64,000 nt of DNA from Peribolospora baueri (GCA_029717555.1 JAMDHS010000069.1:25001-89000), one strand, 5' to 3'. Positions 35,136 through 47,655 are shown, counted from the first letter of the stretch. Notes: a model not told the origin generated them from the letters alone. Made by a program: numbers and translations.

Positions 35136-37873
35136 CTATACCAATCTCCTCGCCTTGCCATCCCTCCCGTTCTCTTCCCCTGCCCCTCCCATGCCGCCCA
35201 CGCCCACGCCCATTCCTCCCTGCTGCGCAGACACAGCCCCTACCGGCCCGCCCTGCGTGGCGATCATGACAGACGCGGACGGTGTGGAAGAGGACACAGG
35301 TGTGGGAGGGGCTTTGCGTTTAAGAGGGTTGTTGGCGGCGCTGGCACCAATTCGACTGGGGGAGCGCAAGATGGGCGGGGGAGGGGGGTGCATCTGAACG
35401 TGGTGATCGTCCATGCCGCCCATGCCTGCCATGCCCATGCCCATGCCCGTACCCATACCCATGCTCACGCCGCTCACGCCCATCCCCATCCCCATCCCCA
35501 TCCCCATACCCATGCCTCGTAGCGTCAGCGAATTGGGACCCGGGCTGGGACCGGGACCGATGGGACTGGGACCGGGCCCGACTGGACTCGGGCCAGGACC
35601 GATGATGGGGCTCGGGCCGGGGCCAACTATCGGGCTTCGGCCTGGGCCGCCGGGACTGGGACCGGTGGCGATGGGACCGGGACCAGGACCGGAGGCGGAA
35701 GGGCCTGGACGAGAGGCGGGGGATATGGAAGCCATGGAACGGGCGGCTTGCATCTCTCGAAACTGATGGGCGAAGCGCGAGAGGGTCTCTGTACAGCGCA
35801 GCAGCCGAGGACACGGGATCGAGGAGGGAAGATAGAAAATCAGCGAGACGAGACGAAGAAGGATAGAGAAATAAAACAGGCCCTTGAATGGACACCGAAC
35901 TGACCGATAGGCCCAAATGACTTTCCAAAGTCGTTGTGGCCAAGGCTGAAGTCCATCAAGTCCCGTAGCTGGTTCACGCTCTCGGTGATCTGTGGTTAGC
36001 GTAAGAGGGTACAGTCGAAGCATACAACGAGGGGGAAGAGAGGAAGAAAAGAACGAGACAAGATGAGCCGAATCCGAAGAAGAACACCTCACCGAGTGTC
36101 CTCATCGCTCACCTCCAAACACCTCATGGCCCTCAACGTGATACCATAGTCGTTAACGGGAAGCTCAGGGAGGAAAAGCTTCTCGACGAGCATCGTCGGT
36201 GTCTGCTGTTGAGATTTTGCGTTCGCCAAAGTCATTCCCGCCCCAGCGTTGCTGGAGGTCGCCGAGGTCGAGGTGGCGCCACCGCCACTGGTTGTGCTGG
36301 CGCTGGTGGAGGCGCCGCCCTCCGCCGTCGCTGAAATGTTCGATGCCGCTCCTCCTCCTTGCCCTTGTCCGTCTCCCACCGCCTCCATCGATCCGCCAAC
36401 TACCCCTTCGCCGGCACCAGCCCCACCGCCAGCATCTGCTCCTCCGGCGCCGCCGGTGTCTCCGGAAGGAACGCCATCGGCTGCCTCTTCCTTGACCTCC
36501 CGTCCACCCTCTCCCATCGCACCAGGTGCCTTCTCCTCCTTGTCCTTTTCCCTCTCCTTGTCCCCTCTCTCCTTCTCCACCCGATCTCGCTCATCCTTAT
36601 CCAGCTTCTCCCTCTCTCTCCTCTCCTTGGCTGTCCCGCTCTTTTTGCCCGTCTTGCCCTTGCCAGACGATGTTGGGGTAGGTGGAGGTTGCTGCGCTGA
36701 CGAAGAGGGGGCGGTACCCACGCTGGTGGCAGAGGACGAGGAAGTGGCCTGGCCGTTTCGACCGGACGCCGACGCTGAGCCCGAGGCGGAACCTTGAGCG
36801 GACATGGCTGGCGACGCGGCAACAGGTCCTCCGAACTGCTTGGACGAGGAGCCGAGAGAAGGAGAGTTGGTAGAAGCGGAAGGGGTGCTGGTATTGGCGC
36901 TAGCGTTGTTGGGGTTGCTGGTGGAATAGCCGGGCACGCCTAGCCTGGCGAGCAGCGCTGGGAACAAGGGCTCCTCGACCTCCTTGTGAATCACGGCGTC
37001 CCTCCTGACCCAGCAAGTGTGCGTCTCAGTGTGGAACTCGATGCCCTCAATACGCATGGGGTGACCGGCGGCCGCTCCGGCTCCGCAGAAGCTGGCTCTG
37101 ATGGACCCGTGGGCAACGACCTGGCTTCCGTTCTCGAACGTCGTCGTCCATGACGCACGGGTGCATTCGACGACGTATGAGGCGACGGGGGTAAGGAAGG
37201 CGCTGATGAACTGGGTGGAGGCGGAGGAGGGAGGTGGCGGTGGTGCCGTCGCGGCGGGGTATTCGCGCGGATTTTGGAGGGTAAGGGAGATGGAAAGGAC
37301 GCCGGAGAGGAATTGGGTGTGGTAGTAGCGGGGGAGGACGGAGTTGGGTATCTCTGCGGGCGTTGGGAGAGAGAGAAAGACGTAAGGGCGAAAGCGACGG
37401 ATGAGCGACAAGCGGCGAGCTAGCGAGAAAGAGAAGGGCGGGCGAAACATACCGAAAGCCTTGTTCTCCTTCATCGTCGAGTTCCAAAGATGGACGCGCT
37501 GGATGCCGTTGGGGGTATAGAACTCTTTCGTGAAGCTTCGCCAGTAGTCCATGTCCGTTCGCTGTGACCGGCGGGTGGGAGGAAGAGATGAGCTGCTGCG
37601 ACGCGGGCGTGCGACGTAGACGTGGAGCGGGCAAGGGGAACACGGCGGACTCACGTCAGGACCAGAGGAGAGCGCCTCGCCATACTGCAGCAATCTGAGC
37701 ACGGCCTCGCCATGAAGGGCCCTCTGAGGAGCGTGCGGATGCTGAGCAGGGTGGTGAGGGAGCGCGTGAGGATGAGGGAGAGGATGGGGCTGGGGGTGTT
37801 GGAGCTGCGGGGGCGGGTGATGGAGCTGTTGGAGGTGGGGGCCGGAATGCGGGCTCTGGTGAAGGGCCTGCAT
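35136..37873 (-). CDS. ADN1: Adn1/LDB-type LIM-domain-binding transcription cofactor
   Basis: Member of the Ldb1/Adn1/SEUSS family; in fungi these adaptors partner with Flo8-type factors to control adhesion and filamentation. Exons (minus): 37655-37873, 37453-37561, 36113-37353, 35905-35989, 35136-35788; 768 residues. It starts with a His/Pro/Gln-rich segment, then the LIM-binding domain: MDYWRSFTKEFYTPNGIQRV, LWNSTMKENKAF, LPRYYHTQFLSGV, FENGSQVVAHGSIRASF and GIEFHTETHTCWVRRDAV. A charged, disordered middle follows (EKLDKDERDRVEKERGDKE). The conserved second block reads LPVNDYGITLRAMRCLEITE, then SVNQLRDLMDFSLGH. The tail has GPGPSP repeats (at least five) and a GMGMGM array, then KRKAPP and a C-terminal KARRLV. 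Divergent to IMP3. Confidence 0.9.
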
Positions 37874-38562
37874 TCGGTATTCGGTAGGGGTGTGGAGAGG
37901 GTGGAGGAGGCCAAGGATGAAGGAGAACGGGTGGAGGATGGGAGGGCGGCGGTGACTAAGTGGATAGGAGTGGCTCCGCGTTGGATGGTGGTCGATGGGT
38001 CGACGGTGGTGGTGGTGGTTGGTGGACGTCGTCGTCGTCGTCGACCGGTCGAATCAAAGGTGGACGAGCATCGAACAATATTAAGTCACTTCACGGCATG
38101 CAAAAAGGAGAGCAGAGGAACAGACGGACGGACGGACGGAGAGATAGAGAGATGGAGACAGATTGGTAGGACGATGGAGGAGATGGGATGCGAAAGGCGG
38201 ACTCTCCTCGCCCAATGGATCGTCGTCTTCTTTCTTTCTTCTTCTTCGTCTTCGTCGTCGTTGTCGTCGCCGTCTTCTTCGTCTTCTTCTTCTTCTCCGT
38301 CGTCGTCGTCGTCGTCGTCGGTGGTGGTGGTGTCGACGATGACGGCCCCGTCGCTCGGCCAGCCCCGAAATAAAATTCGATAAGTAGACGACCGTTTCGG
38401 GTAAACAACTGTTTAACCGCCATTTCAAATTATCCGCAGTCTTTTCCACCCACCCTCCGATGAAGCAAGCGCCTCTGCGCGGTAAGCAGACGACAACCAC
38501 AACCACAACCACAACCACGACAACGACCACCTACAAGCCCAAGCGACCAGCGTGCGGCCAAG
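37874..38562. repeat. ADN1/IMP3 divergent promoter region with several microsatellites
   Basis: 689 bp between two start codons. Simple repeats: GTC units (38014-38042), GGAC units (38122-38139), TTC/GTC triplets (38226-38325) and ACAACC units (38487-38520), the last within about 45 bp of the IMP3 ATG and therefore probably in its 5' UTR. No gene seen. Confidence 0.7.
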
Positions 38563-39665
38563 ATGAGACAACTCAAGCACCACGAAAAGAAGCTGCTCAA
38601 GAAGGTCGACTTCTTGGAGGTGCGTCTCCCTCCTCGCTACCTTGCCCGCTCGCAGTCGATCACCGCGTCCCTCACCGCATTCCTCTTCCAAACAGTGGAA
38701 GCATGATGCTGGCTTGCGAGAAATCAAGGTGATGCGAAGGTATCACATCCAGAACAGGGACGATTACCACAAGTGAGCCGCCGCCGCGGCGTGGCCCCGC
38801 TCGAGCTCCCACCCGCATTGCCTTCCGAGCTCATCCTTTCGCTCCCTCCCGTCGCTCGCCCGCCGTTCCGCAGGTACAACAAGCTCGTCGGCCTGGTCCG
38901 CTCTCATGTCCAACGCCTCTCCCTCCTCCCCGCCCAGGATCCCTTCCGCGCCAAGCAAGAGTCCCTCGTGCTCGGAAAGCTTTACGATATGGGCCTCGTC
39001 GATACGGGCACCAAGATGAGCGACGTCGTCGACAAGGTCACCGTCTCGAGCTTTTGTAGGAGGCGCCTGGCCGTCGTCATGGTCAGGAATCGGATGAGCG
39101 AAACGGTCAAATCGGTTAGTACGGCGTGTAGAGCGAGCGGGCGAGCCGGAGAGAGGCTGAAATCCGAGTCTTTTCCTATCGTTTTCCTCCGATCTCCCCC
39201 TCCCCGCAGGCCGTCAAATACATCGAACAAGGTCACATTCGAGTTGGTCCGGACACCGTCACCGACCCGGCCTATCTCGTAACGAGGTGAGCTAGCGCTG
39301 TTCACCCACTCCGCCCGTCTTCCATCCCACCTCTTCCTCCTCCGTGAGGCGAAGCTGCAACGGACGAGCAATCTCACCCCTTTTCTTCCTCCTACTTTCC
39401 TTATCCACTGTCCCAACCTATCTCCAATGGCCAGGAATATGGAAGATTTTGTCACATGGGTCGACACTTCCTCGCTCAAGCGCAAGATCATGAAATACAA
39501 CGACGAGGTGCGTGCTGTCTGCTCGCTTTCCTTGGCTCGGCTTTGGATTCGCGCCGTCCGCCGGCGCTCATTGCTTTCCCCTCCCCTCCTGTGTTCGCCT
39601 GTTCCCACGCCCTCCTCGCGTTTTGCATTTCCTCTTCCCAGCTCGACGACTTCGACCTGCTGTGA
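38563..39665 (+). CDS. IMP3: U3 snoRNP protein Imp3
   Basis: Part of the small-subunit processome; with Mpp10 and Imp4 it helps U3 snoRNA pair with pre-rRNA in the nuc​leolus. Exons: 38563-38619, 38696-38772, 38874-39114, 39210-39286, 39435-39507, 39642-39665; 182 residues, one fewer than yeast Imp3. Conserved from end to end: [61 protein letters not shown], then the S4 RNA-binding part [34 protein letters not shown] and the end DDFDLL. The last exon codes only seven residues. Confidence 0.97.
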
Positions 39666-40082
39666 ACCGAGCCGTCCGTGCCTCCACCCATCCGTCCTTG
39701 GTGACACTCGCGCCATCCTCCACAACGGCCGTCACCTATGTACGCATAGGGACTGCCTCCTCCCGGCTGGTCCGCAAGGACCTCCGTGTTGCCTTTCCTG
39801 TCTCTCGCCGCCGACTGATCGATCCGACCGTTGCACCTCATAGCTTTCCATGTACTATTAGACCAGACGTGTAGGCATGTTCGTAGAATCGACGATTTGA
39901 CCAGACGTCCCTCTCGTTTGCGTCCGTCTTGAATGTTCTCGCCGCGCTTGTCCGCGACGGCATTAAGCGGAGGATTAGCGCTCGACGAACTCGACTTCGA
40001 TCGAGTCCATTCCCTTCATTGCCATCCTTCTTCCCGTCCTCCTTTCCACCGTCCTACTCCACCGACCTTGAGACCGTCCAAA
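39666..40082. other. intergenic region between IMP3 and TIM8
   Basis: IMP3 3' flank and TIM8 promoter. Nothing else recognisable. Confidence 0.5.
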
Positions 40083-40758
40083 ATGTCCTCCGCTACCGGT
40101 CTTGACGAGGCTTCCCAGGTGAGTTGGAACCAATTCGAGTCATCTCTGCGTTGTTTTGGCCCCGGTCCGATTCCCGTCCGTCCGGGAACGCCTCGCGCTC
40201 ACTCTCCTTCTCTCCTCTGGACTCCGCCCTTCTCCTTCCTCCTTGACGTCCCTTCCTCGAAGCGAGAGCTAGCCTCATTCCTCGAGGCCGAGCAGGCCAA
40301 GGCCAGGGTGCAGAGCTCGATCCACAACTTTACCCAGGTCTGTCTCAATCCTCTCGTCTCATCCTGTGGGACCGCTTCGCTCCCCCTCTATGCAGTCACG
40401 CCTTCGTCGTTGACCCTTTGTTCTTATTCCGCCCCCCTTTTTTTTATCCTGCTCTCGTCGCTGACGACACGGTGTCGCGTTCTAGATGTGTTGGGACAAG
40501 TGCATCACCGGCGGCGTGTCCACCCGCTTTGGTCGCGGCGAGGAGGCGTGCCTGTCCAACTGCGTGGAACGGTGAGCATCGCACCCCGATGGCTTACCTC
40601 GCCTCTCGCCGTCGTTTCCCGTCCGCGTCCGACTGACTCGCTGCACCTCTCCCCACTTTCTCCCGCTTTGCCTCGCCGCACCTGCCAGCTTCCTTGACAC
40701 GTCATTATTCATGGTCCAGCGACTGCAGGAGACGCAGAAGCAGATGGGGAACATGTGA
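40083..40758 (+). CDS. TIM8: small Tim chaperone Tim8
   Basis: Intermembrane-space chaperone that pairs with Tim13 to pass hydrophobic precursors toward the inner membrane. Exons: 40083-40118, 40263-40337, 40486-40571, 40689-40758; 88 residues, the normal size. The twin CX3C motif is intact (MCWDKC and CLSNC), between FLEAEQAKARVQSSIHNFTQ and RFLDTSLFMVQRL. Exon 2 uses a CGAAG acceptor, which fits the alignment but is weaker than its neighbours. Confidence 0.95.
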
Positions 40759-41490
40759 TGTATCCTTACCATGCCTCGCGATCGCAATTACTCTCCGCTC
40801 CCATGTTCCGGTTCAAGCCGTGCGCCCTCGACTGACTCGCAGAGTTGGTAGTGCAGCGCATCTTTGGCTTTGGCGAGGTGAAAGAAGAAGCGCAGCTAAC
40901 GCGGGCGCACAGTTACGCACGGGCTGACACTGCCGACGGAGACGGGTTATCGCATAGACGGCCTGCCAACGAAGATTTTTAAAAAAAAAAAAAAAAAAAA
41001 AAACGACCCGGGCGGAAATTTTACTCTTCCAGTGATCAGTGTCAGGGAAAACTCAGGCCTCGTCTCAGAGAATGAGTAAGGGAAGGTTAGCGAGATCAAG
41101 GACAAGAAGGTTACAGCAGTAAGAAGAGACGGGTCTTCAAAAGGGAGGGAGGATAAAATAGCGAGAAGAAACAGGTCTTCAACGAGGAGGGAGGATAAAG
41201 CAGCAAGAAGAAACGGGTCTTCCACAGGGAGGGAGGACCTCGCGCGCCGTCATAGGGTCACGGCGCAGACGAAGAAAGAGCTTCGAGAGTGAGTCGAGGC
41301 CTGGCGTGCTCTTTCCAAACGACCACCGATAACGCTCAAGCCTTTTTCGAGCGCTTGATCTCGCATTCACATACTCCATCTAGAGACAGTCCGACGCGGT
41401 GAATCCAAGAGGAAATAAATTCCATCCGGCGACGGTAGAGAATCCGTGTCACGAACGGCTGTCACGAACCGCGTCCTCCTTTCACCCTAA
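40759..41490. other. convergent intergenic region with a poly-A run
   Basis: Lies between the 3' ends of TIM8 and GRC3. It contains 23 consecutive A at 40981-41003 and the 42-45-bp repeat listed separately. No gene is supported; the minus-strand open frame 40947-41225 simply reads through these repeats. Confidence 0.5.
41116..41239. repeat. three tandem copies of a 37-45-bp unit
   Basis: Units at 41116-41160, 41161-41202 and 41203-41239 share AAGAAGARACRGGTCTTC followed by AGGGAGGA-type sequence. The first two end in GATAAAATA or GATAAAGCA. Not related to the repeats at 2767 or 55069. Confidence 0.85.
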
Positions 41491-44400
41491 CTACCTCTGC
41501 CCCCTCCTCATCAAGTTCCTCCTCACTCTCCGACTAGCTCCACCCGCGCCCCTCTCCTTCTCTCCGACACCTTCCCAGGAGAGGTACGGTACCTCCTTCC
41601 AAGGCACGCCGCACAACGTGCCTCCCCCATCTCCGTTGCTGCCTCCAGCTCCTTCTCTCACTTCTCCGCGATCTTTAGAGGGAATGGGACCGTCGAGGTA
41701 GGCCCAGATGGGAAGTTCGAGGTCGCCTTTTACGAGCGCTAGACGGCGGGCCGGCTCCGAACGAGGTGGTGCGCCGAGTCGACGAGCCGACGAATAGCGC
41801 TGGCCGAGATCACGGTCCTCGTCGTTGAGGTGAGAGGCCAGGCCGCGAGGATGCAGCGGCGTGAGGAGATGAAAGGAGGAGGAGAGAGGATCGATGGAGC
41901 GCACGATCGCTAGGCCCAAGCAAGTGCTCGACCCAAACGGCGGCCCGGCGTGGCTCCCGACGCCGGACATGGAGATAGGCACGTATTGTAGTGGCCGAGG
42001 GTGGTCGCGGAACTGGCTGGACGACTGTTCGCCGATCGCCCGAGCGTTAACGGTCCTCAGCCCGTCCGCTCTGCCATCCTCTTCCTCATCCTCCAGAACG
42101 ATGATGCCCACGACCGAGCCATTGAGGGCACGGAGGACGTGCTCATACTTGACCCCCTGAGCCTCTCCCACCATCCACGCTCCTCCTCGTAACCCTTCAC
42201 TCCACTCGACCGTCCAAGGCGGCCTCGCCAGCAGGGACAGTTCAAAATCCCATGTGACGTGCACATGACCGCCGCCGTTGTCTTCGCCGCCGGGGCCAGA
42301 AGGTGGGAGCCGGGCGTAGAAATATGCCATCATGGACAAGGCACGCAAATCCGCCGCGTTGTGTCTCTCCCCGCCTCCCGTCGAGGACGAGGAAAGAAGG
42401 AAGGGTTCGAGCTGACATACGTGCAATTGCGCCGGCCCTGAGCCTCTCGAACCGATAGAAGACGAGAAGATGGGCGAGTCGTTGTCGACGCGCGCGATTC
42501 CATTCGTCATCATCTCCCCTCCACCCGGAAAGCTGGCTCTGGCGGCAAGCTCGATGGCAAAGTCGTCTCCACCCAACAACCCGTCGGGAGGAAGAAAGCT
42601 GACGATGAGGTTAGGTCGCATAACCGCCTCTATACGGGCCAGCAGATCGACACCTAGTCCCTTCACCCAACCCTGCGTGTTGATCACGAGTGGGACGACC
42701 GAAGCCATCTTCGGCTCTTGCCCCTGATCGTCGAGCGTCTCGTCTCCGGACGGCGGTGCGAAAGGTGCAGATTGGGCAAATTGGACATGCAGGCGAAAGT
42801 GCTCGAAGAGATCGGAGAGCGCACTGAGGTAGGTCGATGGGGCCGAGCGGGGAGAGGTGGAACCGATGAAGTGCGCGCGAAGCGGGACGCAGGGATGCGT
42901 GAAAGGCGGTCCTGACGTTAGCAAGGACAGGATACAAAGCAGAAGCGACAAGCGACATCGTCCATAATCAGTGACGCGTCAGCGACGAGGGCAGACTTCG
43001 AAGCTGCACACACCAAGTAATGGCTGATCCAGGAGGGTGAGCGAGACGATGCCAGCCGGGGTGAATTCGGACTGACCGAGGTCGCACTCGAGGAAGGCAA
43101 CCCTCTGGTACCTGGGACGAGCCAAATAGCCCAAGCCAGAGTAAGACAAATAGTGGATGCCATGTCTTCTACACTATACTCGCTCACCTCGTCAACAACC
43201 TATTGACAGCCAACCGTGCAAAGGTGCTCTTGCCCACCCTCTTCGGACCGCGCACGAGGACGACAGGCGGATTCGCTTCTGCGTTCGCCTCCGTCTCCGC
43301 CCTTCCAATAGGCTCCTCCTCCTCCTCCTCCTCTTCCTCGTTGTCCCTGTCCATTTCCAAGGAACGACGCGCTCGAGCTTGCTCCTTCTCACTCGCGGAC
43401 CATGGCGGGGGGCAGAGGTCGTGTAGACAGGCAGACCAATCACGTGGCAACTTTTGACTTCGAAGATCTGGCTTGAGGGTCAACATCTGTTCCAAAAACG
43501 GACGGTAGAAGACGACCACCATGTGAAGACGTGAACGGCCGAAACCTTTGGTGGTCGAGAGTGAAGCTTTATTGACTCACGGGAAAGAATCCCGTGATAC
43601 CCCAATCCTCATTCTTTCCCTCCTCCTGCGTCCCTCTCCACCTAGGCGGGTCAAAAGAGTCCTTGAAAGAAGGTATGACCCTCGCCACCCCTTCTATTCC
43701 GCTCCGCAGAGGACGCAGCCAAATTACGGAGGCGAACCTTGTCTGGGGTGGAGAGAAGTTTGCGGGTAGTGAGAAGGGGAGTCGATGTGGCATCTTTTTC
43801 GGCCGACGAGTCCGATGTCGGGTGGATAAGGCCACGGGCCGTATGACGGCCAAAGGATGGTGCTTTGGGGAGTAAATGGGATACGACCGTTTCGACGGGC
43901 CAGAGAGCAGGGCGCCTAGCACGGAGACAGAGCCGTGGAGGACGGTCAAAGAGACGGAGCCGGAGAAGACGATGGACTGGGAGAAAGGAGATGTGCGAGA
44001 GAATGCGAAAGAATGCGAGAAGAGTTGTGAGACGACATGTTGAAGACTGGCGGTCCAATTCCACTCACTTCTCCGTCTTTCAACCCCACGACAACGCCCT
44101 CGCGCTCCTCATCGCTCGCCGCCGCCTTCACTCTGCCGTCTTGGGCAACTTCGCTCAGGTACACAAGGTTCTTCTCCTCTCCACCTGTCTTGACGGTGAA
44201 GTTTGATTCCACGCCCCCGTCTGCCAATGTTGCTTCACCGGCGTCGCCGCCTCGCTCAACGGCAGGCTCGTGCTCGTGCTCGAAACGCGCCCTCTTTCCG
44301 CTCGGATCACCATCCCCCGTCCCGCGCGCCATGGAGCCTTGGGCGCCTTTTCGAGATGATGTCCTCAAAGGTTGTTGAATTAGATCGTCCCCCAACGCCA

Positions 44401-45286
44401 AATCCGTCGGGACGGCTCCTCTTCCTCCTTCTTCTTCTTCCTCGTCACCGAGACGAATGAAAGAGTGCTCCTGCTCGACGAAATCTAGTCCGGCAGAATC
44501 TTGGGCCATCGTAACCCCGTCCTTGTGCCCCTTACTCAATCGCTCTCCGGGTGCCTTTTTAGCCTCGACCGACCCGTCATAGTAGCGACTAAAGCGAACG
44601 TCGCTGCCGTCATTGGAGGAGCGGACATCGAACGATGCAAAGTCAAAGTCCTCGGGGTCTACGGCGGAAGGGGAAGAGGAGACGGAGGACGAGGAGACGC
44701 TCATCTCCTTCTCAATGTCCATTTCACCATCCTCGGCCGCCCGGTGAGCCTCTAGCCGAGTCGAATTGACGGGTTTCGACCTGGGTGTGGAGGAGGAGGA
44801 GGACGGTAATGTCCTCGCTTGCTTGCGGCCTTTCTTCACCTTTCCAGTCGACGAGGACGATGTGGCACGGCCTTCTCGCCCTCGTTCGCTCGTGATACGG
44901 GGCTTTTCTTGATGAAAGGCACCAGGACTTCCCTCCGCCGCAGAGGCAGACGTTGGCGCGACCCTCCTCCGTTCGCCATCAGGCTCAGACTTGGACGCCG
45001 CCTGAGCCGCCCGAGCCGCTCTTCGAGCAGCGATGGCGCTCATGGGCGCATTAGCGGACCCTCGCAAAGGTAAATCCTGCTCCTGAACGTCCTCCAAAGC
45101 TGCAGACGACGCTCCTACTGCTGCTGCCGCCGCCGCCGCTTTACGCGCAGCAACAGCGCTCATGGGTGCAGGCGAGGAAGAAGACGAGGTGGAGGCATTG
45201 GAACGAGTGACAGTAGTTGCTGAACTCGCCGCTGATGACTGCGCAGCGTCAGCTTCAGAAGGGCGTTTTCGCTTCGCGGCTGGCAT
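41491..45286 (-). CDS. GRC3: polynucleotide 5'-hydroxyl kinase Grc3 (rRNA processing)
   Basis: Clp1/Nol9-type kinase; with the nuclease Las1 it processes ITS2 of pre-rRNA. Exons (minus): 44069-45286, 43581-43976, 43188-43486, 43014-43111, 41491-42911; 1,143 residues, longer than yeast Grc3 (632). The long N-terminus is charged and disordered and contains two copies of a PMSA(V/I)AAR(K/R)A motif typical of fungal Grc3. Core: VSLTVLHGSVSVLGALL, P-loop RGPKRVGKSTFARL, FLECDLGQSEFTPAG (Walker B-like), PLVINTQGWVKGLG, and a C-terminus with LCGVPWKEVPYLSWEG...RVRRNLMRRGQR. The exon 2/3 junction is the least certain. An in-frame ATG also exists near 45439, but 45286 (MPAAKRKRPS) fits the family better. 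Confidence 0.9.
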
Positions 45287-45725
45287 GTCGCAAGCCGCAG
45301 GAGAATGGTGAAAGGTGGACAGGTGACGATGAAAAGGAGCGAGGTTTCCGGTAAGGGAAGTGGTGCAGGGGTCGATCGAGAAGAAATGCTGCGGCACCTC
45401 GGTGGTTTCTGGCTGGCCCCCGGGTCGCGAGCGCATCATCGTCAATCAACTTTGCAAGAGCGACATTTCAAAGATCCCGTGAATTATCGTGACCCTTCTC
45501 GACATCCTGGAAGAACAGTCGCATAGACAGCTCGCTCTTTTAGTGAGTGTGTATCATACAGTGTTCGTATGCCAGGGGCGGCCGGATAGATGACGGATGA
45601 ATGGAGTTTTCCGTCTCCAATAAGAACCACACTTCGAGAACGACGACGAGAAGGAATGGTTCCAAACGCAGAATGCATCCGACAGCGCGAGCTCATCTCA
45701 GAGCTCGAGCGTTCAGCATGGGACT
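45287..45725. other. intergenic region between GRC3 and SmE
   Basis: GRC3 promoter side and SmE 3' flank. No coding region supported. Confidence 0.5.
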
Positions 45726-46740
45726 TCAAGCTACGGGCTGGATCAGCGTGATGTTGTCACCCTTGAGGAGGATCCGGCCTGGCCGAGGTTGGATTCGAGC
45801 CAAGAGACAACAAAACGATGAGTAACCAGAAGAGTGTCATGAAACGGGTAACAGCAAAGACAAAAATTCATTAGTCCGACAGATCCAAATCCACCACGCA
45901 TCTGTCTGTCTGCTGGAAACATTTCTGTAATAGACTCACCAAGCTCCCTTCGCTTCTTGTCGCCCTTCTGCCATACCTCCTCCGCTTCGTCCACCGTCAC
46001 GTTCATGAACTCGTCGAATCCCTGACGGTGTGACATTTATAGAATTGAAAATAAGGCAGAATAAAGGGAGAAAAAACCGTCAGGAGGAAAGGAAAATAGC
46101 TGAGCACTTGAACCGAAGGGGCCAGAGCGAGCACTCACGATGATCTTGCCCTCGATTCGGAAGTCCAGGTTGTCGTACAGCCAGATTTGGATTTTTGTTC
46201 TCTGAGCCGGGCATCATACGTGCATCAAACATGCGCGCATCAGAATATAATGCAAGAAATTATATAAAGGCAATGAGCGAGTTAGTTGTCGAGTCAGGAA
46301 GTATCCATGTCCCACGCGAGCCCAGCCAGCGACCGTATCTGGCCAGGATGAGTTAACCGGACATCCGAAACAACGATTCTGATAAAAAGAAAGCTCACTC
46401 ACCGCCTGCAAGTGCTTGAATATGACGTTCTGGATTAAAGATCAAAGAGAAAAATGCAGCAAGACGCGGACGGTCAGTCAGCCAGTCAGTCCAACTCAGC
46501 CTGAGGAATTCATCAGTCGTCCATTCGCTCGTCCGCTCGCGCGCCATCCGCCTACCGGTCCATCCGCCCACCCTTCAACTCGTCCGTACATCCATGCCGC
46601 CTCTTATTATGCTGGCCTCACCACTCGCGCCTTCTACGAGACCACCAGCGACGGCGTCACACGACAAGAAGAGATCACAAAGAATCTGCTCCGACACTCA
46701 CGATGGGCTGGACCATCACCCGTTGCTGACGACCTGACAT
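45726..46740 (-). CDS. SME1: core spliceosomal protein SmE
   Basis: One of the seven Sm proteins forming the ring on U1, U2, U4 and U5 snRNAs. Exons (minus): 46702-46740, 46403-46429, 46139-46201, 45940-46021, 45726-45778; 87 residues, the usual size. Sequence: MSGRQQRVMVQPI, NVIFKHLQ, then the Sm1 motif RTKIQIWLYDNLDFRIEGKI with GFDEFMNVTVDEAEE, and the Sm2 motif GRILLKGDNITLIQPV. Exon 2 is only 27 nt. Confidence 0.96.
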
Positions 46741-47655
46741 GGTGGGCAGGTGGTTTTCTTCCTCAACTTCCTTTGGTTCCTCGCGTGCCTAAGATTTCGT
46801 GAGCTGCCTCTTTGGACGAGCTGGACTGGTGACTGAGTGGTGGTTGACCGAGGTAGAAGGCAACGATGGTAGGAAGGTGGCCTTTTCGGTACGCGCACGA
46901 TCGTCGGATGGATGGCTTGCCGCAGCAGGGAGGCCGCAGCGAGCATGTGCACACCTCCCATCCTCCGCGGAGGCGTCCAACTACCACCACCACCGTTTAC
47001 TGACCGACCAACTGTGTGCCCGTTCTTCCATTCCTGTTCACTGGACACCTTGATTTCCCCGCCTCTTCCAAACCCGCCGTGGGTGCCACTGTAACCATCA
47101 TTAAGCTATCGTCAATCTCCGCGCTCCTCGCGTGAGCAAACTCGTGCTCTTAGTGAAATTGCTGCCAAGTCAGTATCCGACGTGCCGTGTTAAGGCAGCC
47201 TGCAAATACGGTCGTCACCGAAGCGCGCGCATGCAAGCCGTAGCGCTCAAGCCACTCTGGGGAAAGGAGATACTGCGAGAGTGAATTGACCGTCACCCTT
47301 GGAGACTGGCCAAACCTCGAGCGCGCCGTCCTTCGTGTTCGCGAGCTCGCAAGGGGCCATGGACAAAAACGAAAAGAATCAGTCTGGGAAAGAGAATGTG
47401 ACGGTAGCTCAGGTCATTATCCCCTGCGGTGCATGCCAAGAGATGGTTTTGCCCATATCGGTCTGAGGTCGTCTAGGGAGGTGCTACAAACCGTCTTCAA
47501 TTGGTCGGATTCTCCCTAAGTCGCTGAAGAGGCAGCAGTTCTCTCCGTCGCTCCTAGCTTCCTGAACGTGTCGACTTTGAGGGCGCGAGCCGAGCCTGCC
47601 CTTCTGAGCGCTGCCCATTGCCGAGGACCAAAGCGGACGCATTCTCATAGTATAT
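46741..47655. other. 915-bp intergenic region, no gene seen
   Basis: Promoter side of SmE and 3' flank of EAF7. It is less simple-sequence-rich than most gaps here. A GGTAGCTCAGG string near 47403 recalls a tRNA A box, but no matching B box or acceptor stem was found. Confidence 0.5.

Noticed and set aside
40947-41225. Minus-strand frame with Leu/Phe repeats
   Set aside because: It reads through a poly-T run and the 42-bp tandem repeat, which explains its repetitive hydrophobic look.
47395-47480. Possible tRNA gene (GGTAGCTCAGG string)
   Set aside because: No acceptable B box, acceptor stem or anticodon arm could be drawn.
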